Shown here in pieces: positions 8,113 through 17,060 of a stretch of DNA of 61,104 nt. Under the pieces are notes generated by a model that did no database searches, was not told the DNA's origin, and saw only the letters and a list, made by a program, of their open reading frames with translations. The DNA comes from Candidatus Roizmanbacteria bacterium RIFCSPHIGHO2_02_FULL_38_11 (GTDB lineage Bacteria; Patescibacteriota; Microgenomatia; UBA1406; GWC2-37-13), in NCBI GenBank assembly GCA_001788015.1, contig MFZO01000047.1, positions 1 to 61,104 on the forward strand, given 5' to 3'. Numbering within the stretch: the stretch's first letter is position 1; every line of letters starts with the position of its first letter. The translations under genes and the position numbers were made by a program.

Positions 8113-8538
8113 TCATGCAGCTGGTTTTGCTTGTTCCATTTTAGTTCCATACCTAGATCGAGAATTTTTTCTATCTATAACTCCCGCAGTATCGAACTTT
8201 CCTCTTACGATGTGATATTTGACTCCCGGCAGATCTTTCACCCTTCCTCCTCTAACTAAGACGATAGAATGTTCCGCTAAATTGTGTCCAACTCCTTGAA
8301 TATATGCAGTCACCTCCATTTTATTGGAGAGCCTGACTCTTGCTACTTTTCGGAGTGCAGAGTTAGGTTTTTTGGGAGTCATGGTTCTCACTATAGTACA
8401 TACGCCACGTTTCATTGGATTACTAATTCTTATGTACTTTCTTTTTAATGAATTAAAAGTTAGTTTTAAGCCAGCTGCGCGGGATTTTTTAGTCCTTCTT
8501 TTCCTCTTTTTTTTGATCAGTTGGTTGATTGTCGGCAT
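8113..8538 (-). CDS. rpsL: 30S ribosomal protein S12
   Basis: S12 sits at the decoding centre. The 141-residue protein has [33 protein letters not shown], and [22 protein letters not shown]. The lysines at the streptomycin sites (TPKKPNS and GRVKDLP) are kept. Between the basic N-terminal tail and KRGVC there is an extra stretch, [16 protein letters not shown], making the protein longer than the usual 123-137 residues. Its start lies 50 bp inside the 3' end of rpoC in another frame, which is an unusually long overlap. Confidence 0.96.
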   Translation of the reverse strand: MPTINQLIKKKRKRRTKKSRAAGLKLTFNSLKRKYIRISNPMKRGVCTIVRTMTPKKPNSALRKVARVRLSNKMEVTAYIQGVGHNLAEHSIVLVRGGRVKDLPGVKYHIVRGKFDTAGVIDRKNSRSRYGTKMEQAKPAA

Positions 8539-11500
8539 ATTTACTCAAAAATCTACCGTAGTATTTTCCAATTAATTCTTCAGTTACGGGTATGAGTCTT
8601 CCAATTATAACATTTTCTTTTAATCCCAGCAAGTAATCTATTTTGCCTTTGATAGCTGCAGAACTTAGAACATTCGTAGTTTGTTCAAAAGAAGCGGCAG
8701 AAAGCCAAGAGTCCGTATAGATGGCTGCGCGTGTTATACCTAAGATGGATACTTTTCCCACCGAAGGTTTTCCGCCTTGGGCAAGAATTTTTTTGTTTTC
8801 TTCCTCGAAGCGGATCTTAGAAACAACCTCATCTTTGATAAATGAGGTGTCTCCCTCATCTTCTATTATTACTTTGTCGCTCATTTTTCGAATGATAACC
8901 TCAAAATGTTTATCGTGAATGTTTATACCTTGGGATTCATAAACTTTTTGAACCTCGTCGAGTAGATAAAATTGAGCCGCTCGAAGACCTTTGATAGTTA
9001 AAATATCGTTTACGTCCAAATATCCCTCTGATAAAGGTGTCCCTATGGTTACAAGTTCACCATCCTTTATCTTGAGTTTTTGCGACATGGGAATAATAAA
9101 CTCTTGTTCTCGCGGGCGATTTTTATCCGTAGAGGTGATCTTTACTGCGTAGACTTCTTTCTTACTATCTTCTTGAACAGAAGCTTTTCCGTCGACTTCA
9201 ACAATAGGAGAAACAATTTTTGGCGTTCTTGTTTCAAAGAGTTCTTCTACTCTTGGCAGTCCCTGGGTTACGTCAGAAATAACAATGCCTCCAAAGTGCC
9301 TCACTCTCATCGTGAGTTGAGTTCCCGGTTCACCAATCGACTGAGCTGCAATAACGCCCACAGGTACACCGATATCAACAAGTTTGTTATTTGAAAGATC
9401 TATGCCGTAGCATTTCTGACATGCCCCGTACTTTGATTGACAATAAAGCGCTGATCTAACGACAATTTTTTTGATTCCTGATTTTTGCAAAAGATGTATT
9501 TTTTCCTCATCGATGAGTTGATCGGTCTTGATGAAGAGTTGTTTATTTTCAGAATATAGATCTTTTGCCAGGAAGCGTCCTTTTATTCTGTCTAGAAATT
9601 TTTCTCCACGTACATCTGTTACGCTGATGGTGAGACCATCCTTTACTCCACAGTCTTCTTCTCTTATGATCATATCATGGGCAACGTCAACCAGCCGACG
9701 CGTAAGATATCCGGCATCCGCTGTTTTTAGCGCTGAATCGGTAAGACCTTTTCGAGCGCCGCGTGCGTTAATTACATATTCAAAAATTGATAACCCTTCA
9801 CGATAGTTTGATTTGGTTGGCACCTCTATGATTTTTCCTAGAGGATCAACGACGAGACCCTTGATTGCCGACAGTTGTTTTAATTGTTCACGAGAAGCTC
9901 TTGGACCCTCTGATTTAATGGCAATTTTGACTGGATTTTCTTCATCGAGCGCATCCCAAGTCATATCTGCTAATTTTTCGGTTATTTCTATCCAAAGTTT
10001 ATTTGTATAGCGTTTTTTTTCTTCCAGAGTAAGAAGTCCCTGTCGATAATTTTTTTCTACCTTTTCAACATTTTTTTCGACCTGTTTTAGCATTTCTTCT
10101 TTCTCTTTGATGATGAGGCAATCAAAAACTGAAAATGAGAGACCTCCCGCGATAGTTGCTCCCCAAAATCCAATCTCTTTGAGTCGATCAATGGCATCTC
10201 CCACCTCTTGATTTTCAACAATCTTCATAGCCTTCACAACGATTTGTTTTAATGTGGAGGCTTTTACTTCCTGATTGAAAAATCGTAATTTTTCTGGAAG
10301 AGATTGGTTAAAAATGACGCGACCAATAGAAGTTTTTAAAAGGTTATTGTTAATTTTGACAAATATTGGTTGTCTTAAACTAATCTTGTCAAATTGATAA
10401 GCGGTCATAGCCTCATTCTCATTGCTGAAATATTTCAATTCTTCATCTCTCTTGTTTTGATAAGACGTATCAAGTGTCGTAAAATGATAACAACCTAGAG
10501 CCATTTCTTTATTAGGAAGAACGATAGGTGTTCCATCGGCAGGTTTGAGAAGGTTATGATAGGGAAGCATTCTTGTTTTCACTTCTTCGATTGCCCTTTT
10601 TGAAAGTGGTAAAAATACCCCCATTGCGTCGCCGTCGAAATCGGCGTTATATCCAGCGCAGACAGTAGGATGAAGTTTTATGGCATGCGAATCAGTGAGT
10701 ATAGGATAAAATCCCAAGATCGATAATTTATGAAGAGTTGGTGCACGGTTGAGTAAAACAGGATGATCTTTAGATATTTCTTCTAAGATGTCATAAACTA
10801 TTGGCTCTTTTTTTTCAAGAAAATTCTTAGCACTTTTTATATTCGGAGCAAGTCCCCTTATTATGATTTCATGAAGAAGAAATGGCTTAAAAAGTTCTAG
10901 GGCCATTTCTTTTGGAAGTCCGCACTGGTAAAGTTTGAGTTCTGGACCCACGATGATAGTGGATCTTCCTGAATAGTCTACTCGTTTTCCCAAAAGATTC
11001 TGCCTGAAGCGACCTTGTTTTCCACGAAGAATATCAGACAATGATTTTTGGATTTTGGATGCAGTCCCTTGAGTTCTAGCTCTTCCTCTTGATTTTTGCA
11101 GATCGATCAAGGAATCAACCGCTTCCTGAAGCATTCTCTTTTCGTTTCTTAAAATTATCTCTGGGGCGCCCAGGTCTATTAGTTGTTTAAGGCGATTATT
11201 CCTATTGATAACTCTTCGATAAAAGTCGTTAAGGTCTGATGTGGCGAACTTACCGCCCGGCAATTGAACAACAGGTCTCAGATCGGGTGGGATAACAGGA
11301 AGAACTGTTAAAACTATCCATTTTGGGGATATGTTCGCTTTGATGAATGATTCAAGGAATCTAACTTTTTTGAGAAGCTTATTCCTTCTTTCTCCTTTTA
11401 CTTCATTAAGTTCTTTTAGAGCATCTGCGTATTTCTTATTTATTTCAAAAGATGACAAAATTTCATAGATAACTTCTGACCCCATGCCTGTTTCAATAAA

Positions 11501-12280
11501 ATGGTCGGCTCTTTTTTCTTTAAGATAAAGAAAATCATCTTCTTCGATGGTGTCCAAGGAATTTAATGATTTGATAACCTTAATAAGTCGATCAAAAAAA
11601 GATACTTTTTGATTTTTTTGTTCAGTGAACTTATCTGAAAGCAATTTGAGCTGTTCTCGCAATTTGAATTCAATCTCCTGTTCGGCAATTTCTCTTTGTT
11701 CTCTATGAGAGATTTTCTTCACGAGTTCCTCTTTTTGTTTTTTAAAATCGCTTTCGACTTTTTTCTGATTGGTTTGATATTCTTTTCCAAGGCTATCTAA
11801 TTCTTTTTTCTCCTCTTCTTTGATAACCTTGATGGACTGTTTTTGTTTTTCTTTATCAATTTTTTTCACGAGATATAGAGCGTAATAAATTATGCGCTCA
11901 AGCGATTGAGGCGGAATATCAAGAATAGTGCTGAGGACAGAGGAGGGGCCTTTAAAATACCATATATGAGCGATAGGAGAGGCAAGTTTTATGTGACCCA
12001 TTCGTTCTCTGCGAACTGCAGAGGTAGTAATTTCAACGCCGCAGCGATCACAAACAATTCCTTTGTATCGGATTCTTTTGTATTTACCACAGTAACATTC
12101 ATAGTCTTTGGTAGGTCCGAAGATCCTTTCATCAAATAGACCGTCTTTCTCTGCTCTAAAGGTTCGATAGTTAATTGTTTCGGGCTTAGTTATTTCACCA
12201 TGAGACCAACTCAATATTACCTCGGGAGAAGCGAGGCTGATTCGAAGACCGGAAAAATCGACTGGATCGTGGTTTTCCAT
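8489..12280 (-). CDS. rpoC: DNA-directed RNA polymerase beta' subunit
   Basis: The 1263-residue beta' subunit has the N-terminal zinc ribbon ([20 protein letters not shown]), the catalytic magnesium motif NADFDGDAM near residue 550, the bridge and trigger regions, and the second zinc site (CGVKDG...[11 protein letters not shown]). A charged coiled-coil-rich insertion spans about residues 150-240 in the N-terminal region. It is downstream of rpoB by 91 bp and its last 50 bp overlap the rpsL start. Confidence 0.98.
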   Translation of the reverse strand: MENHDPVDFSGLRISLASPEVILSWSHGEITKPETINYRTFRAEKDGLFDERIFGPTKDYECYCGKYKRIRYKGIVCDRCGVEITTSAVRRERMGHIKLASPIAHIWYFKGPSSVLSTILDIPPQSLERIIYYALYLVKKIDKEKQKQSIKVIKEEEKKELDSLGKEYQTNQKKVESDFKKQKEELVKKISHREQREIAEQEIEFKLREQLKLLSDKFTEQKNQKVSFFDRLIKVIKSLNSLDTIEEDDFLYLKEKRADHFIETGMGSEVIYEILSSFEINKKYADALKELNEVKGERRNKLLKKVRFLESFIKANISPKWIVLTVLPVIPPDLRPVVQLPGGKFATSDLNDFYRRVINRNNRLKQLIDLGAPEIILRNEKRMLQEAVDSLIDLQKSRGRARTQGTASKIQKSLSDILRGKQGRFRQNLLGKRVDYSGRSTIIVGPELKLYQCGLPKEMALELFKPFLLHEIIIRGLAPNIKSAKNFLEKKEPIVYDILEEISKDHPVLLNRAPTLHKLSILGFYPILTDSHAIKLHPTVCAGYNADFDGDAMGVFLPLSKRAIEEVKTRMLPYHNLLKPADGTPIVLPNKEMALGCYHFTTLDTSYQNKRDEELKYFSNENEAMTAYQFDKISLRQPIFVKINNNLLKTSIGRVIFNQSLPEKLRFFNQEVKASTLKQIVVKAMKIVENQEVGDAIDRLKEIGFWGATIAGGLSFSVFDCLIIKEKEEMLKQVEKNVEKVEKNYRQGLLTLEEKKRYTNKLWIEITEKLADMTWDALDEENPVKIAIKSEGPRASREQLKQLSAIKGLVVDPLGKIIEVPTKSNYREGLSIFEYVINARGARKGLTDSALKTADAGYLTRRLVDVAHDMIIREEDCGVKDGLTISVTDVRGEKFLDRIKGRFLAKDLYSENKQLFIKTDQLIDEEKIHLLQKSGIKKIVVRSALYCQSKYGACQKCYGIDLSNNKLVDIGVPVGVIAAQSIGEPGTQLTMRVRHFGGIVISDVTQGLPRVEELFETRTPKIVSPIVEVDGKASVQEDSKKEVYAVKITSTDKNRPREQEFIIPMSQKLKIKDGELVTIGTPLSEGYLDVNDILTIKGLRAAQFYLLDEVQKVYESQGINIHDKHFEVIIRKMSDKVIIEDEGDTSFIKDEVVSKIRFEEENKKILAQGGKPSVGKVSILGITRAAIYTDSWLSAASFEQTTNVLSSAAIKGKIDYLLGLKENVIIGRLIPVTEELIGKYYGRFLSKYADNQPTDQKKEEKKD

Positions 12281-12290
12281 AATGTTTTGT

Positions 12291-12367
12291 AATACGGATG
12301 ATTCGGATATGCGGATATTTTTATCCGAATATCTGCGGCAACCGCATATTATCCGTAGATCCGTATT
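12291..12367. repeat. Nested inverted repeat in the rpoB-rpoC gap
   Basis: Outer arms AATACGGAT (12291-12299) and ATCCGTATT (12359-12367) are perfect. Inside are CGGATA-tttt-TATCCG (12312-12327) and a partial GATATGCGG/CCGCATATTATC pairing. The motif CGGAT or its complement recurs about six times. It could act as an mRNA processing or pausing hairpin. Confidence 0.75.
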
Positions 12368-12371
12368 AAAT

Positions 12372-15300
12372 TTACTTGATGTAATCTATTGCTAATCCCA
12401 ATGCATTTAGTTCTTTCATTAAAACATGAAAAGATTCTGGAACACTTGATTGGGGTATGTCAACTTTCTTGATGATTGATTCAAAGGCTTTAGTTCTTCC
12501 TCTTACATCGTCACTTTTGATTGTGAGCATTTCTTGTAATGTGTAGGGGACACGATGTGTTTCAAGTGCCCACACTTCCATCTCTCCAAATCGTTGTCCA
12601 CCCATTTGCGATTTACCACCAAGCGGTTGTTGAGTGACCAACGAGTAGGGACCTACAGAACGAGCATGGAACTTATCCTCAACCATATGGATAAGTTTCA
12701 TAATGTAGCCTATGCCAACAAATACCTGTCTGTCATAGGGTTGTCCGGATTGACCGTCAAAAAGCTTTACTTTTCCGTCTATTGGAAGTCCAAGTTTTTT
12801 AAGTTCCGAAGTGATAAACTGTTCTTTAATTTTTTCAAAAACTGGGACTGAAATATTGGTATGTTTATGTTGAGCGATAAGACCAAGAAGAGTTTCAAAA
12901 AGTTGCCCCAGATTCATACGTGACAAGATCGATAGAGGAGAAAGTATGACGTCGACAGGTGTTCCATCCTCCAAGTAGGGCATATCCCATTCAGGTAAGA
13001 TTTTTGAAATGACTCCTTTGTTTCCGTGCCGACCGGCCAGCTTATCGCCGACAGAAATTTTTCGAAGTTGAGCCGTATTAACAATAATTCTTTTTAACAC
13101 GCTTGGTTCTAATTCGTTTGGGTCTTTTTTAGAATCAATAATTTCAAGGTTTACTACAGTTCCGCGTTTGCCGTATGACAGACGAAGAGATGTATCTTTT
13201 ACATCCTTGGCTTTTTCACCGAAGATAGCTCTCAAGAGTCTTTCTTCAGCTGTAAGCTCTTTTTCGCCTTTTGGCGCTAGCTTTCCGACTAATATGTCAC
13301 CACCCGAAACTTCAGTTCCAACTACAACTAGGCCGTCTTTATCTAAATTCTGCAGAATCTCTTCACGGACATTTGGAATATCTCGCGTCAATTCTTCGGG
13401 TCCGAGTTTAGTATCGACCAAATCGGCTGTAAATTCCTCTGAAGTGATAGAAGTTAATAAGTCTTCTTTTATCAGTCTTTCGGAGATGACAAAGCCGTCC
13501 TCATAACCCAAACCATTGAGTGAGGTATAGGCAACGACTAAATTTTGTCCTAAGGCAAGCTTGCCATTATTGGTTGATGGACCATCTAGAATCACTTGTC
13601 CTTTTTTTACTTTTTCCCGTGATTCAACTCTTGGTTTTTGATCGAAGACGACGTCTTTATTTGTTTTTACAAACCTACCCAAAATGTAGTTATATTCTTT
13701 ACCTGATTTACCCTTCATAACAATTTTTTTTGCATCAACATAGGCTATTACTCCATCTTCTTCAGCGAAGACGGTTCGGTTAAGCGCAGAGCTGATTTTT
13801 CTTTCTAGACCGGTACCGACGATTGGAGCATCAGGTTTAATCAAGGGGACAGCCTGACATTGCATATGTGTTCCCATAAGCGCTCGGCTTGCATCGTCGT
13901 TCTGCAGGAAAGGAATAAGAGCGGCTGAGGCTCCTACTACTTGCCGTGGAGAAACATCTATAAGGTCTAACTTGTCAACTGCAACTTCAACAATTTCTCC
14001 TCCGTATCTGCAGACAATATGTTCATCAACTACATAATTATTCTTATCAATATTGATGTTATTTGAGGTTATATAGTATTGTTCTTCATCGTCTGCCTGA
14101 AGATATACAATCTCGTCTGAGAGCCGTACTTTTATTTTGTCTCCGTATTTTTCTTTGGTGAGTTTTCGATAGGGCGTCTCAAGAAATCCATATTTATTGA
14201 CTCTTGCGTATAAAGCCATATAGGTAACAACTCCAATATTTGGTCCTTCAGGAGAGCGAATAGGACAAATTCTTCCATATTGTGATGAAGATATGTCTCT
14301 GATAGAGAAAGAAGCTCTTTCTTTCTCTATGCCGCCGGGTCCTCCTACGGTAATTCTTCTTAAATTATCAAGTTCAGATAGGGGATTAGTTTGGTCTACT
14401 ATGGTGGAAAGCTGACTGGTTCGAAAGAATGAATTGATTGCGACTATAAGGGGTTTAGAGTTGACGATCTGAGAAGGAGAAATGTGAGATTCGCTTGTGA
14501 CTAAACTCATTCTTTCCTTAATTTCTCTCTCGACTCGGACCAATCCCACTCGTATTCCATACATGCTCACGAGTTCTCCAACGGTTCTGAGGCGTCGATT
14601 ACCAAGATGATCAATATCATCGAAAACACCAACGCCTTTGGTCAAATTTACTAAATATTTGATCGTTTCGATTATGTCTTTTTTGGTTAAAAGATGGTTT
14701 TCCTTTTTAATTTCAAAATCAATATTTAACTTTTTATTTATTTTGTATCTCCCAACATCAGCTAAGGAATAACGACGATGATTGAAGAATAAATTTTGCA
14801 ATGTTTCATAAGCGTTTTCCAATATTAAAGGTTCACCGGGCCTCACTTTGCGGTAGATTTCTAATACTGCAGCATTTTTATCTTTTGTCTGATCCTTTTT
14901 TAAGGTTGGCGCAATGTACTTTTCGATAAGTTCCTTGTCAAGATCCTGAAAATAAGACATAATCTGCGTATTATTGTCGCCTTCAAATGTTCTTAAGAGA
15001 ACAGTTGCCAAAAATTTTCTTTTTTTATTAACCTTCATTTCCATCAGGTTATTTTTATTGAGAGTTATGTCAAGCCAAGCTCCAATGTAGGGTCTTATTT
15101 CTGCATTATATAAAGTTAATCCAGTTGTTTTATCAATCTGTGCCGTAAAGTACAAGCCAGGCGATCTTACAATCTGATTGATGATGGCTCTCTCAATTCC
15201 GTTTATAATGAAGCTGCCACGGCTTGTCATTTTTGGTAAGTTAAAAAAATACACTTCTTGTGATCGTTCTATTCCTGTTTTCTTATTAACCAGTCTTAGT

Positions 15301-15587
15301 TTAAGATAGACGGGGGTATCGTAGGTTAATTTTTTCTGGAGACAAAGTTCCAGGGGGTAACGAGGTTCTCCGAAAAAAACGTCTTCAAAAAATAGGATAA
15401 ATTTTTTTCCAGTGTAGTCTTCGATGGGGAAGAATTCGTTAATTATTTCTTTTAATTCTGAATTGATGAATTTTCCCCATGACTGTTTTTGGATCTCGAT
15501 AAGGTCAAAACTTTCGAGCTCTTTATCTTCGTTACCAAGAAATATTTTTTTTTGAGAGGAAGAATCGGATGAGTTATTTTGAGGCAT
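12372..15587 (-). CDS. rpoB: DNA-directed RNA polymerase beta subunit
   Basis: The 1071-residue beta subunit contains the expected core motifs (PIRSPEGPNIGVV, GEKAKD, KISVGDKLAGRHGNKGV, QPLGGKSQMGGQRFGEMEVWALE). It is compact compared with E. coli (1342). The rifampicin pocket, residues 391-413, departs at several contact positions relative to E. coli: Q513 is T395, F514 is I396, M515 is V397, H526 is N408 and S531 is T413. It is the first gene of the rpoB-rpoC-rpsL-rpsG-fusA transcript and has its own consensus promoter. Confidence 0.98.
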   Translation of the reverse strand: MPQNNSSDSSSQKKIFLGNEDKELESFDLIEIQKQSWGKFINSELKEIINEFFPIEDYTGKKFILFFEDVFFGEPRYPLELCLQKKLTYDTPVYLKLRLVNKKTGIERSQEVYFFNLPKMTSRGSFIINGIERAIINQIVRSPGLYFTAQIDKTTGLTLYNAEIRPYIGAWLDITLNKNNLMEMKVNKKRKFLATVLLRTFEGDNNTQIMSYFQDLDKELIEKYIAPTLKKDQTKDKNAAVLEIYRKVRPGEPLILENAYETLQNLFFNHRRYSLADVGRYKINKKLNIDFEIKKENHLLTKKDIIETIKYLVNLTKGVGVFDDIDHLGNRRLRTVGELVSMYGIRVGLVRVEREIKERMSLVTSESHISPSQIVNSKPLIVAINSFFRTSQLSTIVDQTNPLSELDNLRRITVGGPGGIEKERASFSIRDISSSQYGRICPIRSPEGPNIGVVTYMALYARVNKYGFLETPYRKLTKEKYGDKIKVRLSDEIVYLQADDEEQYYITSNNINIDKNNYVVDEHIVCRYGGEIVEVAVDKLDLIDVSPRQVVGASAALIPFLQNDDASRALMGTHMQCQAVPLIKPDAPIVGTGLERKISSALNRTVFAEEDGVIAYVDAKKIVMKGKSGKEYNYILGRFVKTNKDVVFDQKPRVESREKVKKGQVILDGPSTNNGKLALGQNLVVAYTSLNGLGYEDGFVISERLIKEDLLTSITSEEFTADLVDTKLGPEELTRDIPNVREEILQNLDKDGLVVVGTEVSGGDILVGKLAPKGEKELTAEERLLRAIFGEKAKDVKDTSLRLSYGKRGTVVNLEIIDSKKDPNELEPSVLKRIIVNTAQLRKISVGDKLAGRHGNKGVISKILPEWDMPYLEDGTPVDVILSPLSILSRMNLGQLFETLLGLIAQHKHTNISVPVFEKIKEQFITSELKKLGLPIDGKVKLFDGQSGQPYDRQVFVGIGYIMKLIHMVEDKFHARSVGPYSLVTQQPLGGKSQMGGQRFGEMEVWALETHRVPYTLQEMLTIKSDDVRGRTKAFESIIKKVDIPQSSVPESFHVLMKELNALGLAIDYIK

Positions 15588-15619
15588 CTCGGGGATATGT
15601 TAATTTTTTTATAACAACA

Positions 15620-15644
15620 AAAAAACCCTTCTTATTAAAGGGGA
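15620..15644 (-). terminator. Terminator-like hairpin in the rpoB leader
   Basis: On the minus strand CCCCTTTAATAAGAAGGG is followed by seven T residues: a short stem (CCCTT/AAGGG, 7-nt loop) plus U-run. It lies between the rpoB promoter and the rpoB start codon, so it may attenuate transcription into the operon rather than end an upstream gene. Confidence 0.5.
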
Positions 15645-15661
15645 TCGAAAAAAGATACTCA

Positions 15662-15690
15662 AATATACATGAGATAAGTAAAATTGTCAA
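15662..15690 (-). promoter_or_regulatory. rpoB operon promoter
   Basis: TTGACA (15685-15690) and TATATT (15662-15667) on the minus strand, separated by exactly 17 nt. It lies about 75 nt upstream of the rpoB ATG and is the closest match to a sigma-70 consensus promoter found in the window. Confidence 0.8.
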
Positions 15691-15721
15691 GCGAATTTAA
15701 TCCTTAGCTTAATCGAATGGG

Positions 15722-16003
15722 TTAATTTCTTAAAGTTTTCATTTTGTCAAGAAGGGTGCCCAAGATGGGTTTATCTAGTTTTGTCTCAGGAAGCTTTTCG
15801 GCTCTGTCTGCAATTGCTTCTTCAATTTCTTCGGCTATAGTGAGCGCGTTTTCTTCTAAGTTTTCTGACAACTCCAATATTTTTTTTAGCGTTTGACGAC
15901 CTTTTTTTGTTCCCAGTAATAAGGCGACCGCCGCTACGCTAATTGCTCCAAAAGCAAATCCCAACCAAAGATTCGAGTTCCTATTATGATTTTGATTTGG
16001 CAT
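15722..16003 (-). CDS. YtxH-like small membrane protein
   Basis: The 93-residue protein has one N-terminal hydrophobic segment with the YtxH-type pattern (LWLGFAFGAISVAAVALLLGTKKGRQTLKK) summarized by GFAFGAISVAAVALLLGTKK, then an acidic amphipathic coiled-coil tail. Such proteins are membrane-anchored and of unknown function. It overlaps the preceding gene by 20 bp, so both are probably made together. Confidence 0.7.
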   Translation of the reverse strand: MPNQNHNRNSNLWLGFAFGAISVAAVALLLGTKKGRQTLKKILELSENLEENALTIAEEIEEAIADRAEKLPETKLDKPILGTLLDKMKTLRN

Positions 16004-16250
16004 TTTTTTTAGTATGGATGAGGTCGATGACTTTGAATATCGTCTTCAAACCCGAGACAAAACCAGTCACTTCAGAAAGGCTATGTTCGACTGACACGCC
16101 TACTTTTTCAAAATTTTCTATAATTCCGTTGACTGTTTTGAGGGTCTTTCTCAGTTCTTTCAACACAAATATGAGCTGTATTCCAACTACAACCAGAAGA
16201 ATAGTTGTTACTGTCAGAACCACTGTTAAAAGAAGTTGTGTAGTATCCAT
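15984..16250 (-). CDS. DUF948-like membrane-anchored coiled-coil protein
   Basis: An 88-residue protein with one transmembrane segment near the N terminus (TVVLTVTTILLVVVGIQLIF) and a heptad-rich soluble tail (VLKELRKTLKTVNGIIENF). The pattern resembles DUF948/YtxG-type proteins, which are often encoded next to YtxH-like proteins as here. Function unknown. Confidence 0.6.
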   Translation of the reverse strand: MDTTQLLLTVVLTVTTILLVVVGIQLIFVLKELRKTLKTVNGIIENFEKVGVSVEHSLSEVTGFVSGLKTIFKVIDLIHTKKNAKSKS

Positions 16251-16256
16251 TACTTA

Positions 16257-16285
16257 ATTGTGAAAAAAAAATTGTAAAAAGTCAA
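16257..16285 (-). promoter_or_regulatory. Promoter of the DUF948/YtxH pair, probably leaderless
   Basis: TTGACT (16280-16285) and CACAAT (16257-16262) on the minus strand with 17-nt spacing; the -10 box ends 6 nt before the ATG at 16250. Confidence 0.55.
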
Positions 16286-16307
16286 ATGAATCGGCTGTAA
16301 CCGTTCA

Positions 16308-16447
16308 GGAGTTGTCAAAGATGAGCTAATTTATTCTTCTAGTGAGGCTGAAAGCCGAATCGAGAAGTTCTCGACTACGTCAGGTACAGGACTGTACCTG
16401 ACTATGCTCGAACGATAAAAGTTTTGTCAAACTCTGAACGGTTACGA
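16308..16447. repeat. Long inverted-repeat element with nested palindrome
   Basis: Outer arms are GTAACCGTTCAGGAGTTGTC and the complement-like TTTGTCAAACTCTGAACGGTTAC end. Inside lie GCTGAAAGCC, CGAGAAGTTCTCG and a 20-bp palindrome CAGGTACAGGACTGTACCTG (16381-16400) flanked by the near-duplicates ACTACGT and ACTATGC. No gene is seen in 16286-16452. Confidence 0.8.
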
Positions 16448-16452
16448 AATAA

Positions 16453-16830
16453 TTAAAAAGAATTAATTTCTACTTGACTTTTTTTATTGTTAAAACAGAT
16501 GTGAAAATTGTCGAAAAAAGACTTCATACCTAAAATATTTGTACCAACTCCTAGATTTGGAGAGAAAGAAATCTCAGCGATGAATTCTTTGGATGCAAAT
16601 TTGACGGAAAGTTTGTGAACATAGGCATCAATTTTTTCTCCATTCCCAACGGTAAGATTTATTTTTCTGCCTGCTTTTAGATTTAATCCGAAAGCAAAAG
16701 CATAATCTTTAGTAAAAACAGAGTATCCTGCACCCGAGTCGAGATAAGCTGGTACCACGTACCAACTACCGTCTTTTGATTTTACATCAACAGCAACTAT
16801 TGGATCGCCATTGATGTACGAATATAACAT
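16453..16830 (-). CDS. Retropepsin-like aspartyl protease (copy 2)
   Basis: The 125-residue protein has the active-site motif YLDSGAGYSVF and the downstream NILGMKSFF element that parallels GILGQQGFF in copy 1 (1358-1762). A single Asp motif implies a dimeric retropepsin. It begins 3 nt after the stop of a DUF5678-like gene, the same partner as copy 1. Sequence similarity to copy 1 is limited to the motifs, so the two modules are old paralogues or separate acquisitions. Confidence 0.8.
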   Translation of the reverse strand: MLYSYINGDPIVAVDVKSKDGSWYVVPAYLDSGAGYSVFTKDYAFAFGLNLKAGRKINLTVGNGEKIDAYVHKLSVKFASKEFIAEISFSPNLGVGTNILGMKSFFDNFHICFNNKKSQVEINSF

Positions 16831-16833
16831 ATA

Positions 16834-17025
16834 TCAAAGAAGAAATGGTCGATCTTCCTTTCTTGGTATTGCAAAAAGCATTATTTTTTTATGGGGAAAT
16901 TTTTTTTTAGCTATTTTTAAGGATACTGCTATATTATCAGTTGCGGCTACAACGTGACCATCAACAATAGCGACTCTCTTACCAGAATATTTTTTGAATA
17001 GATTTTTTGGGATATCAGTTTTCAT
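16834..17025 (-). CDS. Small DUF5678-like protein (copy 2)
   Basis: The 63-residue protein shares the layout of the protein at 1156-1371: KKYSGKRVAIVDGHVVAA strand pair, a helix (NIAVSLKIAKKKFPHKK) and a closing hydrophobic strand IMLFAIPRKEDRPFLL. In copy 1 the matching end is LFKVPQKNIPYFGI. It precedes a retropepsin-like gene by 3 nt. Function unknown. Confidence 0.65.
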   Translation of the reverse strand: MKTDIPKNLFKKYSGKRVAIVDGHVVAATDNIAVSLKIAKKKFPHKKIMLFAIPRKEDRPFLL

Positions 17026-17034
17026 AGCAAATTT

Positions 17035-17043
17035 ATTATAGCA
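17035..17043 (-). promoter_or_regulatory. Extended -10 promoter of DUF5678 module 2
   Basis: TGCTATAAT on the minus strand, ending 9 nt before the ATG at 17025, leaving at most a very short leader. Confidence 0.55.
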
Positions 17044-17060
17044 GAAAAGTAGTTTCGATT

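Noticed and set aside
5465-14000. Many plus-strand open frames opposite rpoB, rpoC, rpsL and fusA
   Set aside because: They are antisense shadows of highly conserved genes, with no recognisable protein pattern or own start signals.
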